Origin: an uncultured Christensenella sp. | Lineage (GTDB): Bacteria; Bacillota; Clostridia; Christensenellales; UBA1242 | DNA length: 12,842 bases | Assembly (NCBI GenBank): GCA_949293915.1 | Contig: CASFFJ010000017.1 | Coordinates: 1 to 12,842 of the forward strand | Reading direction: 5' to 3' | Shown here: one piece after another, positions 7,237-12,842 of the stretch | Numbering within the stretch: the first letter of the stretch is position 1 | Layout: each line of letters begins with the position of its first letter | The notes under the pieces: model-generated | The model's database searches: none | Told to the model about the DNA's origin: nothing | The model's input: only the letters and a program-made list of their open reading frames with translations | Position numbers and translations under genes: made by a program

Positions 7237-7377
7237 GCATTTCATTTACAAATGTTGCATTTCGCTTACAAAACTCGCATTTCATTTACAAATCGTGCAT
7301 TTGAGATTACAAACTTGCATTTTACTTACAAATGTTGCACTTTATTTTTCAAATGTTGTATCTCGTTTTACAATTAA
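7237..7377. repeat. Degenerate tandem array, 20-bp period, seven units
   Basis: Units start with GCAT or a close variant at 7237, 7257, 7277, 7297, 7317, 7337 and about 7358. The spacing is exactly 20 bp until a 1-bp shift at the last unit. Approximate consensus is GCATTTCATTTACAAATGTT; the most constant parts are TTACAAA and TGCATTT. Possible further decayed units lie at 7198-7235. The period is not a multiple of three, so this is not a protein repeat, and there are no spacers, so it is not CRISPR. A 20-bp period places every unit on nearly the same face of the helix, as in iterons or operator arrays. The last unit resembles 4796-4819. Confidence 0.8.
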
Positions 7378-7666
7378 GCAAATTTTAAAAATATGGATAA
7401 TAAAAATAGATAAAAATTTTATAAACTTATAAAAATAACTCAAAAATTTATAAAAAAATGTTAAAATTTTTATGTTTTTTATAATTTTTTATAATTTTTT
7501 TGTAATAACTGATTTTTATTTTTACTTAATTTGTTTAGATATATTTGTAAACTCGCAGAGAAGATTTCATTAAAATTAAAAAACACATCATCAATATTGT
7601 AATTTTTTAAGAGCAGTTTTTAATTGAATTAAAATATTCATAAATTAAGACTATTTAAAAAATAAA
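7378..7666. other. AT-rich gene-free spacer downstream of walJ
   Basis: About 290 bases, nearly all A/T, including a direct repeat of TTTTTTATAA at about 7474-7495 and long T-runs. Both walJ (-) and the IS (+) read towards it. AT-only inverted repeats such as TTTTAATT/AATTAAAA near 7618-7634 could end walJ transcripts, but none is strong. No gene is seen. Confidence 0.5.
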
Positions 7667-8467
7667 TTATCTTTGACTGGTTGGTGTGATTCTAAAAATT
7701 GTGCCACGCGTTTCGTGATGAGCAATGTCTAGGCGAATGTTGACATTTGGAATTATATTTCTAGTTTCCAAATAATTTGCGATTGTGTTGACAGCCAAAT
7801 TTTCTGTGTTGCTGTGTTCGCTGATGTGAGAGAGAACAACAAGGCGCGTGCCTGAATTTGTAAGTTTTTCTATCGCGCGTGCGCAATCAATATTAGATAA
7901 ATGACCATTTTTGCCACTGATACGTTTCTTTAAAAATGGTGGATATTTTGGATATGCCATAAGCATCTCCATATCGTAATTGGCCTCAAGGTAAACTAGT
8001 GCGCTCGATTTAATTGCGTTAAAAGTATCTTCGCTAAAATGTCCTAAGTCAGTGCAAATTGAAACGATTGCATCTTCCTCTTCAATGCGATAACCCACGC
8101 AAAATTTGCTGTCGTGGGGTAGTGGAAATGGTTGAATGTGCAAGTCGCCGATATCAAAATCACTATCAAAAAAATTGTACAAATGTTCATCTATTGGAAT
8201 TTGTGATTTTATCTCGTCGCGAATGTTGATATGAGCATATATTGATGTGTGGTATTGCTCACAAAACTTTCTTATCCCTTTGATGTGGTCGCTGTGTTCG
8301 TGCGTGATGAGTATGGCGGTTATCGTCATAGGGTCAACACCTAATTCGTTTAGCGCATTAAAAACATACGACAAAGGTTTGCCGTTGTCAATCAAAAGAC
8401 GGGTATTCTTAGTTTCAATATATGTACAATTGCCACTGCTACCACTAGCTAAATTACAAATTCGCAT
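7667..8467 (-). CDS. walJ: YycJ/WalJ-family metallo-beta-lactamase-fold exonuclease
   Basis: This is a 266-residue cytoplasmic metallo-hydrolase. The zinc-binding motif H56-E-H58-S-D60-H61 is followed by H118 (PLPHDS), D140 (CTDLGH) and the family-typical EANYD (161-165) and GHLSN (188-192). The N-terminal LASGSSGNC is characteristic of YycJ. YycJ of Bacillus anthracis has been described as a 5'-3' double-strand DNA exonuclease acting in mismatch repair. In many Bacillota the gene sits in the walRK operon; here it is alone. No Shine-Dalgarno precedes the ATG, there is no alternative upstream start in frame, and the best promoter would start transcription at the ATG itself. It is divergent from the hflX unit. 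Confidence 0.92.
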   Translation of the reverse strand: MRICNLASGSSGNCTYIETKNTRLLIDNGKPLSYVFNALNELGVDPMTITAILITHEHSDHIKGIRKFCEQYHTSIYAHINIRDEIKSQIPIDEHLYNFFDSDFDIGDLHIQPFPLPHDSKFCVGYRIEEEDAIVSICTDLGHFSEDTFNAIKSSALVYLEANYDMEMLMAYPKYPPFLKKRISGKNGHLSNIDCARAIEKLTNSGTRLVVLSHISEHSNTENLAVNTIANYLETRNIIPNVNIRLDIAHHETRGTIFRITPTSQR

Positions 8468-8473
8468 ATGTAC

Positions 8474-8502
8474 ATATTAGCAAAACAGAACAAATTTTGC
8501 AA
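8474..8502 (-). promoter_or_regulatory. walJ promoter giving a possible leaderless mRNA
   Basis: On the minus strand, -35 TTGCAA (complement of 8497-8502), 17-bp spacer, then TGC plus -10 TAATAT (complement of 8474-8479). The A of the walJ ATG is 7 bases past the -10, where transcription would begin. A competing upstream promoter is TTGACA (complement of 8562-8567) with a 16-bp spacer and TTTAAT, which would give a long AT-rich leader but still no ribosome binding site. Confidence 0.45.
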
Positions 8503-8560
8503 TAATTTTTAAAAATTAGTAAATTTTAACAAATTATTAATTAAAAATTATGTTTTTATC

Positions 8561-8589
8561 TTGTCAATAATAATAAAATTTGCTATAAT
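8561..8589 (+). promoter_or_regulatory. Strong promoter of the hflX leader-hflX unit
   Basis: -35 TTGTCA (8561-8566), 17-bp spacer, consensus -10 TATAAT (8584-8589) preceded by TGC (extended -10). Predicted start near 8596 leaves a leader of about 155 bases before hflX, containing a short ORF and a terminator-like hairpin. Confidence 0.85.
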
Positions 8590-8614
8590 ATAAAACAGAA
8601 ATGAGGTGATTGAT

Positions 8615-8644
8615 ATGGACAAATGTAAGATGCGCTTGAATTAA
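8615..8644 (+). CDS. Nine-residue leader peptide MDKCKMRLN upstream of hflX
   Basis: A short ORF starts at the ATG at 8615 and stops at TAA 8642-8644. It has a good ribosome binding site (GAGGTG at 8603-8608) just downstream of a strong promoter. The peptide MDKCKMRLN contains K5-M6-R7, a '+x+' motif, and an M-R-L run. Both recall leader peptides on which ribosomes arrest with macrolides, such as ErmDL (MTHSMRLR...). Its stop codon is three bases before the left arm of a terminator, so a paused ribosome would cover that arm. I infer a transcription attenuator controlling hflX; the sensed drug or condition is not shown by the sequence. Confidence 0.6.
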   Translation: MDKCKMRLN

Positions 8645-8646
8645 TT

Positions 8647-8685
8647 AGGGGGATATTAAACGATTTCTTCCTTTATTGTTTTTAT
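8647..8685 (+). terminator. Candidate attenuator in the hflX leader
   Basis: AGGGGGA (8647-8653) pairs with TCTTCCT (8666-8672), 7 bp including two G-U pairs, with a 12-base loop, followed by the T-rich TTATTGTTTTTAT. It lies between the leader ORF and hflX, so it would abort transcription unless its left arm is masked. I found no convincing competing antiterminator stem, so ribosome occlusion is the simplest mechanism. Confidence 0.55.
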
Positions 8686-8751
8686 GCGTTAAAAAATTAG
8701 TTTAGTTTAAAAAAATAGTTTCAAAATTAGTATATAAAAGGAGAAATTGAT

Positions 8752-9816
8752 ATGACAGAAACGAAGTTAAAAAAAGTGTATCTTGCTTGTCCTTATCTAA
8801 ATCTAGATAACGCTGAATATAGGACAAAAGAGTTAGAGCTACTTACATTCAGTGCAATGTATGAAATTGTAAAAACTAATTTGTTTGTTGTAAAAGAGAT
8901 AAATGCCAGTACTTATATGGGTATAGGCAAAGTAGAACAGATAAGAGATGAAGTGCGTGAACTTGGTGCTGAAATGGTTATTTTTGATTGCCCATTAACT
9001 GGTTCGCAACTTAGAAATTTAAGTGAGTTAATTGATGTTGAATGTATTGACAGAACAATGCTTATATTAGAGATTTTTTCTAGTCGCGCAAAGTCAGGCG
9101 AAGGTAAATTGCAAGTGGAACTTGCTAAATTAAAATATTCATTACCAAGACTCACGGCTATTAATATGAATAACGCTAGGAATAATATTTCTGGCGAAAG
9201 TTTGGGTGAATTAAACAAACGTAAAATTCAAGAAGACATCAACCGCTTAGAGCGTGAGATAAAAGAGATTAATAAGCATAGGCAAACCACACGAAAACAA
9301 CGCTTGTCAAGGATGCAGAGTGTGGCGCTGGTGGGATATACCAATTCAGGCAAGTCTACACTAATGAACGCTATTACAAAGGCAGGAACATATGCGGATG
9401 ATAGATTGTTCGCCACCCTTGATGTTTTAACCAAAAAAGTGTGGGATGATGGTGTAGAATATGTGTTGATTGATACAGTTGGATTCGTGAGTGACCTGCC
9501 ACACGAACTCGTGTATGCTTTTTCTTCCACGCTGGAAGAAACGCTTGATGCGAACGTGATAGTTATGGTAGTGGATGCAAGTGACCCACATAAATATGAC
9601 CAAATCAGTGTGGTAGAGAAAGAATTAAATCGCTTAAGTATTGACCCTAACCATGTAATTTTAGTTTACAATAAGGTTGATAAAATATCTTCAGCAGAAT
9701 TGCAAGAATTAAAATCTTATCCGTATGACACTTGTTATATAGAGGCAAAAGGTGGTAAAAACATTATCCAGTTAAAGCAAATGATAAAGCAAAAACTTGA
9801 TTCATTTAAATATTAA
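8752..9816 (+). CDS. hflX: GTPase HflX, variant lacking the usual Gly-rich loop
   Basis: This 354-residue HflX-family GTPase belongs to a group that splits or rescues stalled 70S ribosomes. The N-terminal HflX domain (about 8-135) includes YMGIGKVEQI and a QVELAKLKYSLPRL segment. A coiled-coil linker spans about 155-188. The GTPase domain has G1 G195-YTNSGKS-T203, switch LFATLD (219-224), G3 D241-TVGF245 and G4 N307-KVD310. It is shorter than E. coli HflX (426). The conserved loop GGGIGTRGPGE, which follows LPRL in canonical members, is replaced by an Asn/Ser-rich stretch (138-150). The start is set by AAGGAG (8738-8743). It lies behind a leader peptide and attenuator, as expected of antibiotic-responsive HflXr-type proteins; a housekeeping role is the alternative. 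Confidence 0.93.
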   Translation: MTETKLKKVYLACPYLNLDNAEYRTKELELLTFSAMYEIVKTNLFVVKEINASTYMGIGKVEQIRDEVRELGAEMVIFDCPLTGSQLRNLSELIDVECIDRTMLILEIFSSRAKSGEGKLQVELAKLKYSLPRLTAINMNNARNNISGESLGELNKRKIQEDINRLEREIKEINKHRQTTRKQRLSRMQSVALVGYTNSGKSTLMNAITKAGTYADDRLFATLDVLTKKVWDDGVEYVLIDTVGFVSDLPHELVYAFSSTLEETLDANVIVMVVDASDPHKYDQISVVEKELNRLSIDPNHVILVYNKVDKISSAELQELKSYPYDTCYIEAKGGKNIIQLKQMIKQKLDSFKY

Positions 9817-9834
9817 TTAAGTATATCTATAAAG

Positions 9835-9862
9835 AAAGTGTGGTGGTAAGCCACATTTTTTT
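9835..9862 (+). terminator. hflX terminator
   Basis: TGTGG (9839-9843) pairs with CCACA (9851-9855), extendable by a G-U and A-T pairs to about 9 bp, followed by seven T (9856-9862). It is 18 bases past the hflX stop. Confidence 0.8.
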
Positions 9863-9913
9863 GTATTGATTTATAGTTGCTATTATGCAAAAAGGAGTAA
9901 AATTAAAAAAATT

Positions 9914-9938
9914 GTTTTGATATGCATATTTTCAAAAC
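9914..9938. promoter_or_regulatory. Inverted repeat upstream of the Cys-rich gene
   Basis: GTTTTGA (9914-9920) and TCAAAAC (9932-9938) form a perfect 7-bp inverted repeat around the palindrome ATATGCATAT (9920-9929). There is no T-tract, so an operator is more likely than a terminator. Binding protein unknown. Confidence 0.4.
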
Positions 9939-9978
9939 GTTTAGAATAAAATATTGACTTAAATTTTTTGTTTTTGTG

Positions 9979-10014
9979 TCACAAATTGTGAAATCATCAC
10001 GTACTATGTAGTAT
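9979..10014 (+). promoter_or_regulatory. Promoter with overlapping palindromic operators for the Cys-rich gene
   Basis: Candidate promoter: -35 TTGTGA (9986-9991), 17-bp spacer, -10 TAGTAT (10009-10014). Two perfect palindromes overlap it: TCACAAATTGTGA (9979-9991) covers the -35, and TACTATGTAGTA (10002-10013) covers the -10. A third dyad, GTGA-N5-TCAC (9988-10000), links them. Such a layout suggests repression or dual control by a dimeric regulator, so far unidentified. The weak boxes fit a regulated promoter. Confidence 0.5.
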
Positions 10015-10085
10015 ACAAAGGAAGATTCAAAGGTACCTAAGAAAAACACTTTTGTAAGATAAAAATATACTTGTAGGAGGAACTA

Positions 10086-10289
10086 ATGTTCAATAAATTT
10101 TTTGGAGGGAATGACTGCGGTTGTGGTTGTAATGACAACAAATGCGGATGTGATGACTGCACTTGGTTGATTATATTAATTCTTTTGTTATGTAACTGCG
10201 GTTGCAGAATAGACCCTTGCTTGCTTATAATCGTACTTTTAATCTTATCTTGCTGTGGCTGTGGCAGTAAGAAAGATGGCTGTTGCTAA
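10086..10289 (+). CDS. Small cysteine-rich protein with two hydrophobic segments
   Basis: A 67-residue protein with 15 cysteines (22%). An N-terminal CGCGC...CGCDDC cluster (C11-C25) is followed by hydrophobic stretch 27-36, a CNCGC cluster (36-40), a second hydrophobic stretch 46-54, and a CCGCG...CC tail (56-67). The two stretches are short for membrane spans but could insert or pack together. The cysteines could bind metal or form disulfides. The pattern resembles poorly characterised clostridial proteins annotated 'chorion class high-cysteine HCB protein 13', a label with no proven function, and, loosely, small spore-coat proteins. The gene is surely translated: AGGAGG (10075-10080) is ideally placed, and a promoter and a terminator flank it. 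Function unknown. Confidence 0.75.
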   Translation: MFNKFFGGNDCGCGCNDNKCGCDDCTWLIILILLLCNCGCRIDPCLLIIVLLILSCCGCGSKKDGCC

Positions 10290-10311
10290 TAAATAGAATT
10301 ACATAACAGAT

Positions 10312-10333
10312 TTTTAGATATTATAATCTAAAA
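10312..10333 (+). repeat. AT-rich 8-bp hairpin after the Cys-rich gene
   Basis: TTTTAGAT (10312-10319) pairs perfectly with ATCTAAAA (10326-10333) around ATTATA. It lies 22 bases after the stop, before the real terminator; it might stabilise the 3' end of the mRNA. Confidence 0.45.
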
Positions 10334-10360
10334 TTATTTGTTCATTTTCTTAAAAACGAG

Positions 10361-10389
10361 AAAAGAGAGGTTAATGCCTTCTCTTTTTT
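10361..10389 (+). terminator. Terminator of the Cys-rich gene
   Basis: AAAAGAGAGG (10361-10370), loop TTAATG, right arm CCTTCTCTTTTTT (10377-10389) with one bulged T and a trailing T-run. It separates the small gene from the rpoB promoters. Confidence 0.75.
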
Positions 10390-10456
10390 GTTTTGGAGAT
10401 TTTTTATTTTATTAATTGTTGTATCAAATAAGATTGAGAAAATTTTGTTTTAAGTC

Positions 10457-10485
10457 TTTACAAATACATTAAACTATGTTTTAAT
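10457..10485 (+). promoter_or_regulatory. Possible upstream rpoB promoter
   Basis: TTTACA (10457-10462), 17-bp spacer, TTTAAT (10480-10485), each 5 of 6 to consensus. It would give a leader of about 290 bases. Chance matches are easy in DNA this rich in A and T, so support is modest. Nothing else was seen between the terminator at 10361-10389 and 10667 apart from AT-rich sequence. Confidence 0.35.
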
Positions 10486-10667
10486 GGATTATCAAAATAA
10501 AAAATGTTATCAATAGATAAGAAAATATAGGAGATTGGATTATAATGTCTTAAATTAACGAAATATTATCTATTTTATGAATATATGCACTAAAAATTTG
10601 ATGATTTTTTGTGTAATGAATAAATCGAAAAAAAATGGTAAATATAAAAAATATTTTATAAAATCTA

Positions 10668-10696
10668 TTGACATAAGTTTCCAATTATGCTAAAAT
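10668..10696 (+). promoter_or_regulatory. Main rpoB promoter
   Basis: Consensus -35 TTGACA (10668-10673), 17-bp spacer, -10 TAAAAT (10691-10696) preceded by TGC (extended -10). The predicted start near 10703 gives an 80-base leader ending in AAGGAG (10770-10775) and the rpoB ATG. This is the best-matched promoter in the window, as expected for a core transcription gene. Confidence 0.85.
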
Positions 10697-10782
10697 TGTT
10701 TAGTATGAAACATTGTCCCTATTTAATAATTTAAATTAATATATATAATAGCGGGCGAAACAATTAAATAAGGAGTTAATGA

Positions 10783-12842
10783 ATGAATTCAAATACACTC
10801 AATATAAAAAAAATTAAGCATGGCAAGGCTGTTCGTCACAGTTTTGCGAAGATCGATATCCCATACGAAATGGATGATTTGCTAGAAGGTGTAAGGGAGT
10901 CGTATGAAAAATTTTTAAATGAGGATATTGGTGAAATTTTGAACGAATTCAATCCAATTGTAGACTACTCAAACAAGGCTGAGTTGTCTTTTTTGGGTTA
11001 TTCAATAGACAAAACGCCAAAATATTCTTGGACTGAATGCAAATTTAAACAAGTGAGTTATACTGTTCCACTTAAAGTGAATGTTCGCTTACTGGTTAAA
11101 GAAACTGGGCAGATTGTTGACCAAGAAGTGTTCTTGGGTGACATCCCTTATATGTCTAAGGATGGCGGGTTTATTTGCAATGGCGTTGAGCGTGTTGTTT
11201 TAAATCAATTAATCAAATCTCCTGGCATTGTTTTTGATGGCGAAATTAATAAATACGGTCGTATGGATTACGCTGGTACTATTGCACCTAGTTATGGTAT
11301 GTGGGTACAAACTGAACAAGTTACAGGCGATAGTTTAAGAGTGATTGTTGAGCGTAAATTCAAGATGAGCCTAGGCGTATTGTTAAAATGTTTTGGCTAC
11401 ACAAATGAAGAATTGTTGAATATTTTTGACAATCATCCATTCATTGTCAACACTTTAAACAAAGAACCACAACTAACACAAGAAGATGCGTTGATTGAGT
11501 TTGGTAGAAGAACACGCCCTGGTGAAATCCCTAATCCAGAGAATACTCTTTCATACATAAATGATAGATTCTTCAACCCACAACACTACAATTTTGAAAA
11601 AGTTGGTCGATATAAGACAAACAAGAAATTGTCGCTTGCCAATCGTATCACTAATCAAATCGCAGCAGCCGATGTTAAGTCGGGTAAAAAAGTTTTTGTC
11701 AGTGCTGGTGAGTTCATTACGGATGATATCGCGTGGGCTATCCAAAACGCAGGTATCAATTCAGTGGACATTATGCTAGAAGACAAAAAACTGCGCGTTG
11801 TAGGTAACAAGCGTGTTTCACTTAAAGCATATGCTAAATTAGACCCAGAAGAATTTGGTATTACAGAACTTGTTTATTTACCTCTTTTACAACAACTTAT
11901 GCAAGAGAACAAAGATGAGGCTAGCCTTAAAGAAGCCATTCGCGCAAATGCAAGAAAATTGGAAGATTATCAAGTGACTCTTGATGATATGATCGCAACA
12001 GTAAGTTATCATTTGAACTTGTTAGATGGTTTGGGTGAAACAGATGAGCGCGATAACTTGGCAAATAGGCGTGTAGCTACTTGTGGCGAACTTTTAAAAG
12101 AAGAGTTCCGTCGCGGTATGACAAAACTTCAAACACAAGTGCGTGAGGCTATGCAAAGTCGTGATTTGACAGATGCAACGCCTAGCCAAATAGTAAACGC
12201 TAGATATATCAACAAGGCATTTAAAGACTTTATGGCAACTAGCCAATTAAGTGCATTGATGGACCAAATCAATCCTGCGGCAAGTCTGAGACATAAACGC
12301 CGTTTAAGTTCGTTTGGCCCGGGCGGTGTCAAGAAAGAGCGTGCTACAAAAGAAGTTCGTGATATCAATCAATCACATTATGGACGTATATGCGTAGCTG
12401 AAACGCCAGAAGGTCAACCTATTGGTTTGATGACCAGTTTGGCTACTTACGCGCGTATTAATAGGTATGGTTTTATTGAAACTCCTTATAGAAAAATAGA
12501 TGCTAAAACTGGTAAATTGACTGATGAAGTAATTTATCTAATGGCTGATGAAGAGCGTGGTCATTTCATAGCACAAGCCAGTGTAGAATTAAACGATGAC
12601 AACACAATCAAGGCAGGAAATGTTGATTGTAGACATAATGGTCAAACAGAAAGCGTTGATGCTAGTTTGGTTGACCTTGTAGATTTAGCACCTAGTCAAA
12701 TTTTGTCACCTAGTGCTAGTATGATTCCATTTGTTGACCACATTGTTGGTAACCGTGCGTTGATGGGTTCTAATATGCAATGTCAATCAGTGCCTTTGAT
12801 TAGAGCTGAGAGTCCTATTGTTGGTACAGGTTTAGAATACAA
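10783..12842 (+). CDS. rpoB: RNA polymerase beta subunit, 5' part (runs off window)
   Basis: 686 complete codons of the beta subunit are present, open to the window end. Recognisable parts in order: the N-terminal protrusion with FLGDIPYMSKDGGFICNG (about 120-137) and ERVVLNQLIKSPG (139-151), the lobe, then the fork and rifamycin-pocket region S487 to G512 and HYGRIC...ETPEG, and NRALMGSNMQ (657-666). The start is set by AAGGAG at 10770-10775. It has its own promoter and is not preceded by rplJ-rplL, unlike most Bacillota. Pocket residues differ from the near-universal ones: A491 (E. coli Q513), L492 (F514), I496 (N518), A499 (L521), F511 (L533), P546 (N568), M550 (I572). D494, H504, R507 and S509 (D516, H526, R529, S531) are conserved. 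No frameshift is seen. Confidence 0.97.
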   Translation, partial: MNSNTLNIKKIKHGKAVRHSFAKIDIPYEMDDLLEGVRESYEKFLNEDIGEILNEFNPIVDYSNKAELSFLGYSIDKTPKYSWTECKFKQVSYTVPLKVNVRLLVKETGQIVDQEVFLGDIPYMSKDGGFICNGVERVVLNQLIKSPGIVFDGEINKYGRMDYAGTIAPSYGMWVQTEQVTGDSLRVIVERKFKMSLGVLLKCFGYTNEELLNIFDNHPFIVNTLNKEPQLTQEDALIEFGRRTRPGEIPNPENTLSYINDRFFNPQHYNFEKVGRYKTNKKLSLANRITNQIAAADVKSGKKVFVSAGEFITDDIAWAIQNAGINSVDIMLEDKKLRVVGNKRVSLKAYAKLDPEEFGITELVYLPLLQQLMQENKDEASLKEAIRANARKLEDYQVTLDDMIATVSYHLNLLDGLGETDERDNLANRRVATCGELLKEEFRRGMTKLQTQVREAMQSRDLTDATPSQIVNARYINKAFKDFMATSQLSALMDQINPAASLRHKRRLSSFGPGGVKKERATKEVRDINQSHYGRICVAETPEGQPIGLMTSLATYARINRYGFIETPYRKIDAKTGKLTDEVIYLMADEERGHFIAQASVELNDDNTIKAGNVDCRHNGQTESVDASLVDLVDLAPSQILSPSASMIPFVDHIVGNRALMGSNMQCQSVPLIRAESPIVGTGLEY

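Noticed and set aside
7237..7377. CRISPR array
   Set aside because: Repeat units abut with a 20-bp period and no unique spacers, and there are no cas genes nearby.
7195..7432. Coding ORFs across the 20-bp array
   Set aside because: The period is not a multiple of three, so units fall in changing frames; there is no ribosome binding site and no resemblance to a protein.
8684..8692. Mini-ORF ATG CGT TAA after the hflX attenuator
   Set aside because: No Shine-Dalgarno precedes it; it lies in the T-rich tail of the hairpin and is probably chance.
9954..9959. TTGACT as -35 of the Cys-rich gene
   Set aside because: The position 17 bp downstream reads TGTCAC, which is not a usable -10.
10535..10553. 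Second leader ORF (ATG TCT TAA) after a GGAG upstream of rpoB
   Set aside because: Only two codons, spacing from GGAG is too long, and there is no terminator between it and rpoB.
11551..12368. Minus- and plus-strand ORFs inside rpoB (11551-11779, 12129-12368)
   Set aside because: They are shadows of the rpoB frame without ribosome binding sites or known domains.

Overview
The window is very AT-rich. It carries a rubrerythrin (a marker of anaerobic life), Shine-Dalgarno sites of the AGGAGG type, sigma-A-like promoters with 16-17 bp spacers, a YycJ/WalJ exonuclease, and SecA with a zinc-binding SEC-C tail. This points to an anaerobic low-GC Bacillota (clostridial type, probably a divergent gut or uncultured lineage). 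I cannot name a genus. No tRNA, rRNA or CRISPR array was seen.

Layout. (1) 75-1315: a rubrerythrin (+) converges on a small metallophosphoesterase (-), with a terminator between them. (2) 1622-4464: secA (-) stands alone with its own promoter and terminator. (3) About 4700-7380 looks like an accessory block. It starts with an unexplained, relatively GC-rich structured stretch ending in a terminator, then a SAM-dependent methyltransferase with its own promoter, a 74-nt composite hairpin, and an intact IS30-family transposase. It ends in a degenerate tandem array with an exact 20-bp period. Sequence resembling the array unit also lies at the left edge of the block. (4) 7667-8502: walJ/yycJ (-), which has no Shine-Dalgarno and a promoter placed so that the mRNA would be leaderless. 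(5) 8561-9862: a strong promoter, a 9-codon leader ORF, an intrinsic terminator and hflX (+). This has the layout of a drug-sensing transcription attenuator. (6) 9914-10389: palindrome-rich regulatory DNA and a 67-residue protein that is 22% cysteine. (7) 10457-12842: rpoB (+, running off the window), with its own promoter and not preceded by rplJ-rplL.

How the parts fit. The housekeeping functions are translocation (SecA), transcription (RpoB), ribosome rescue (HflX), DNA repair (WalJ) and peroxide defence (rubrerythrin). The best candidate for an undescribed system is the hflX locus. The leader peptide MDKCKMRLN contains a K-x-R motif like those in macrolide-arrested leader peptides, and its stop codon lies three bases from the left arm of the terminator. 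The HflX it would control has lost the usual Gly-rich loop motif. Separately, RpoB carries natural substitutions in the rifamycin pocket (A where E. coli has Q513, L for F514, F for L533), which predicts intrinsic rifamycin insensitivity.
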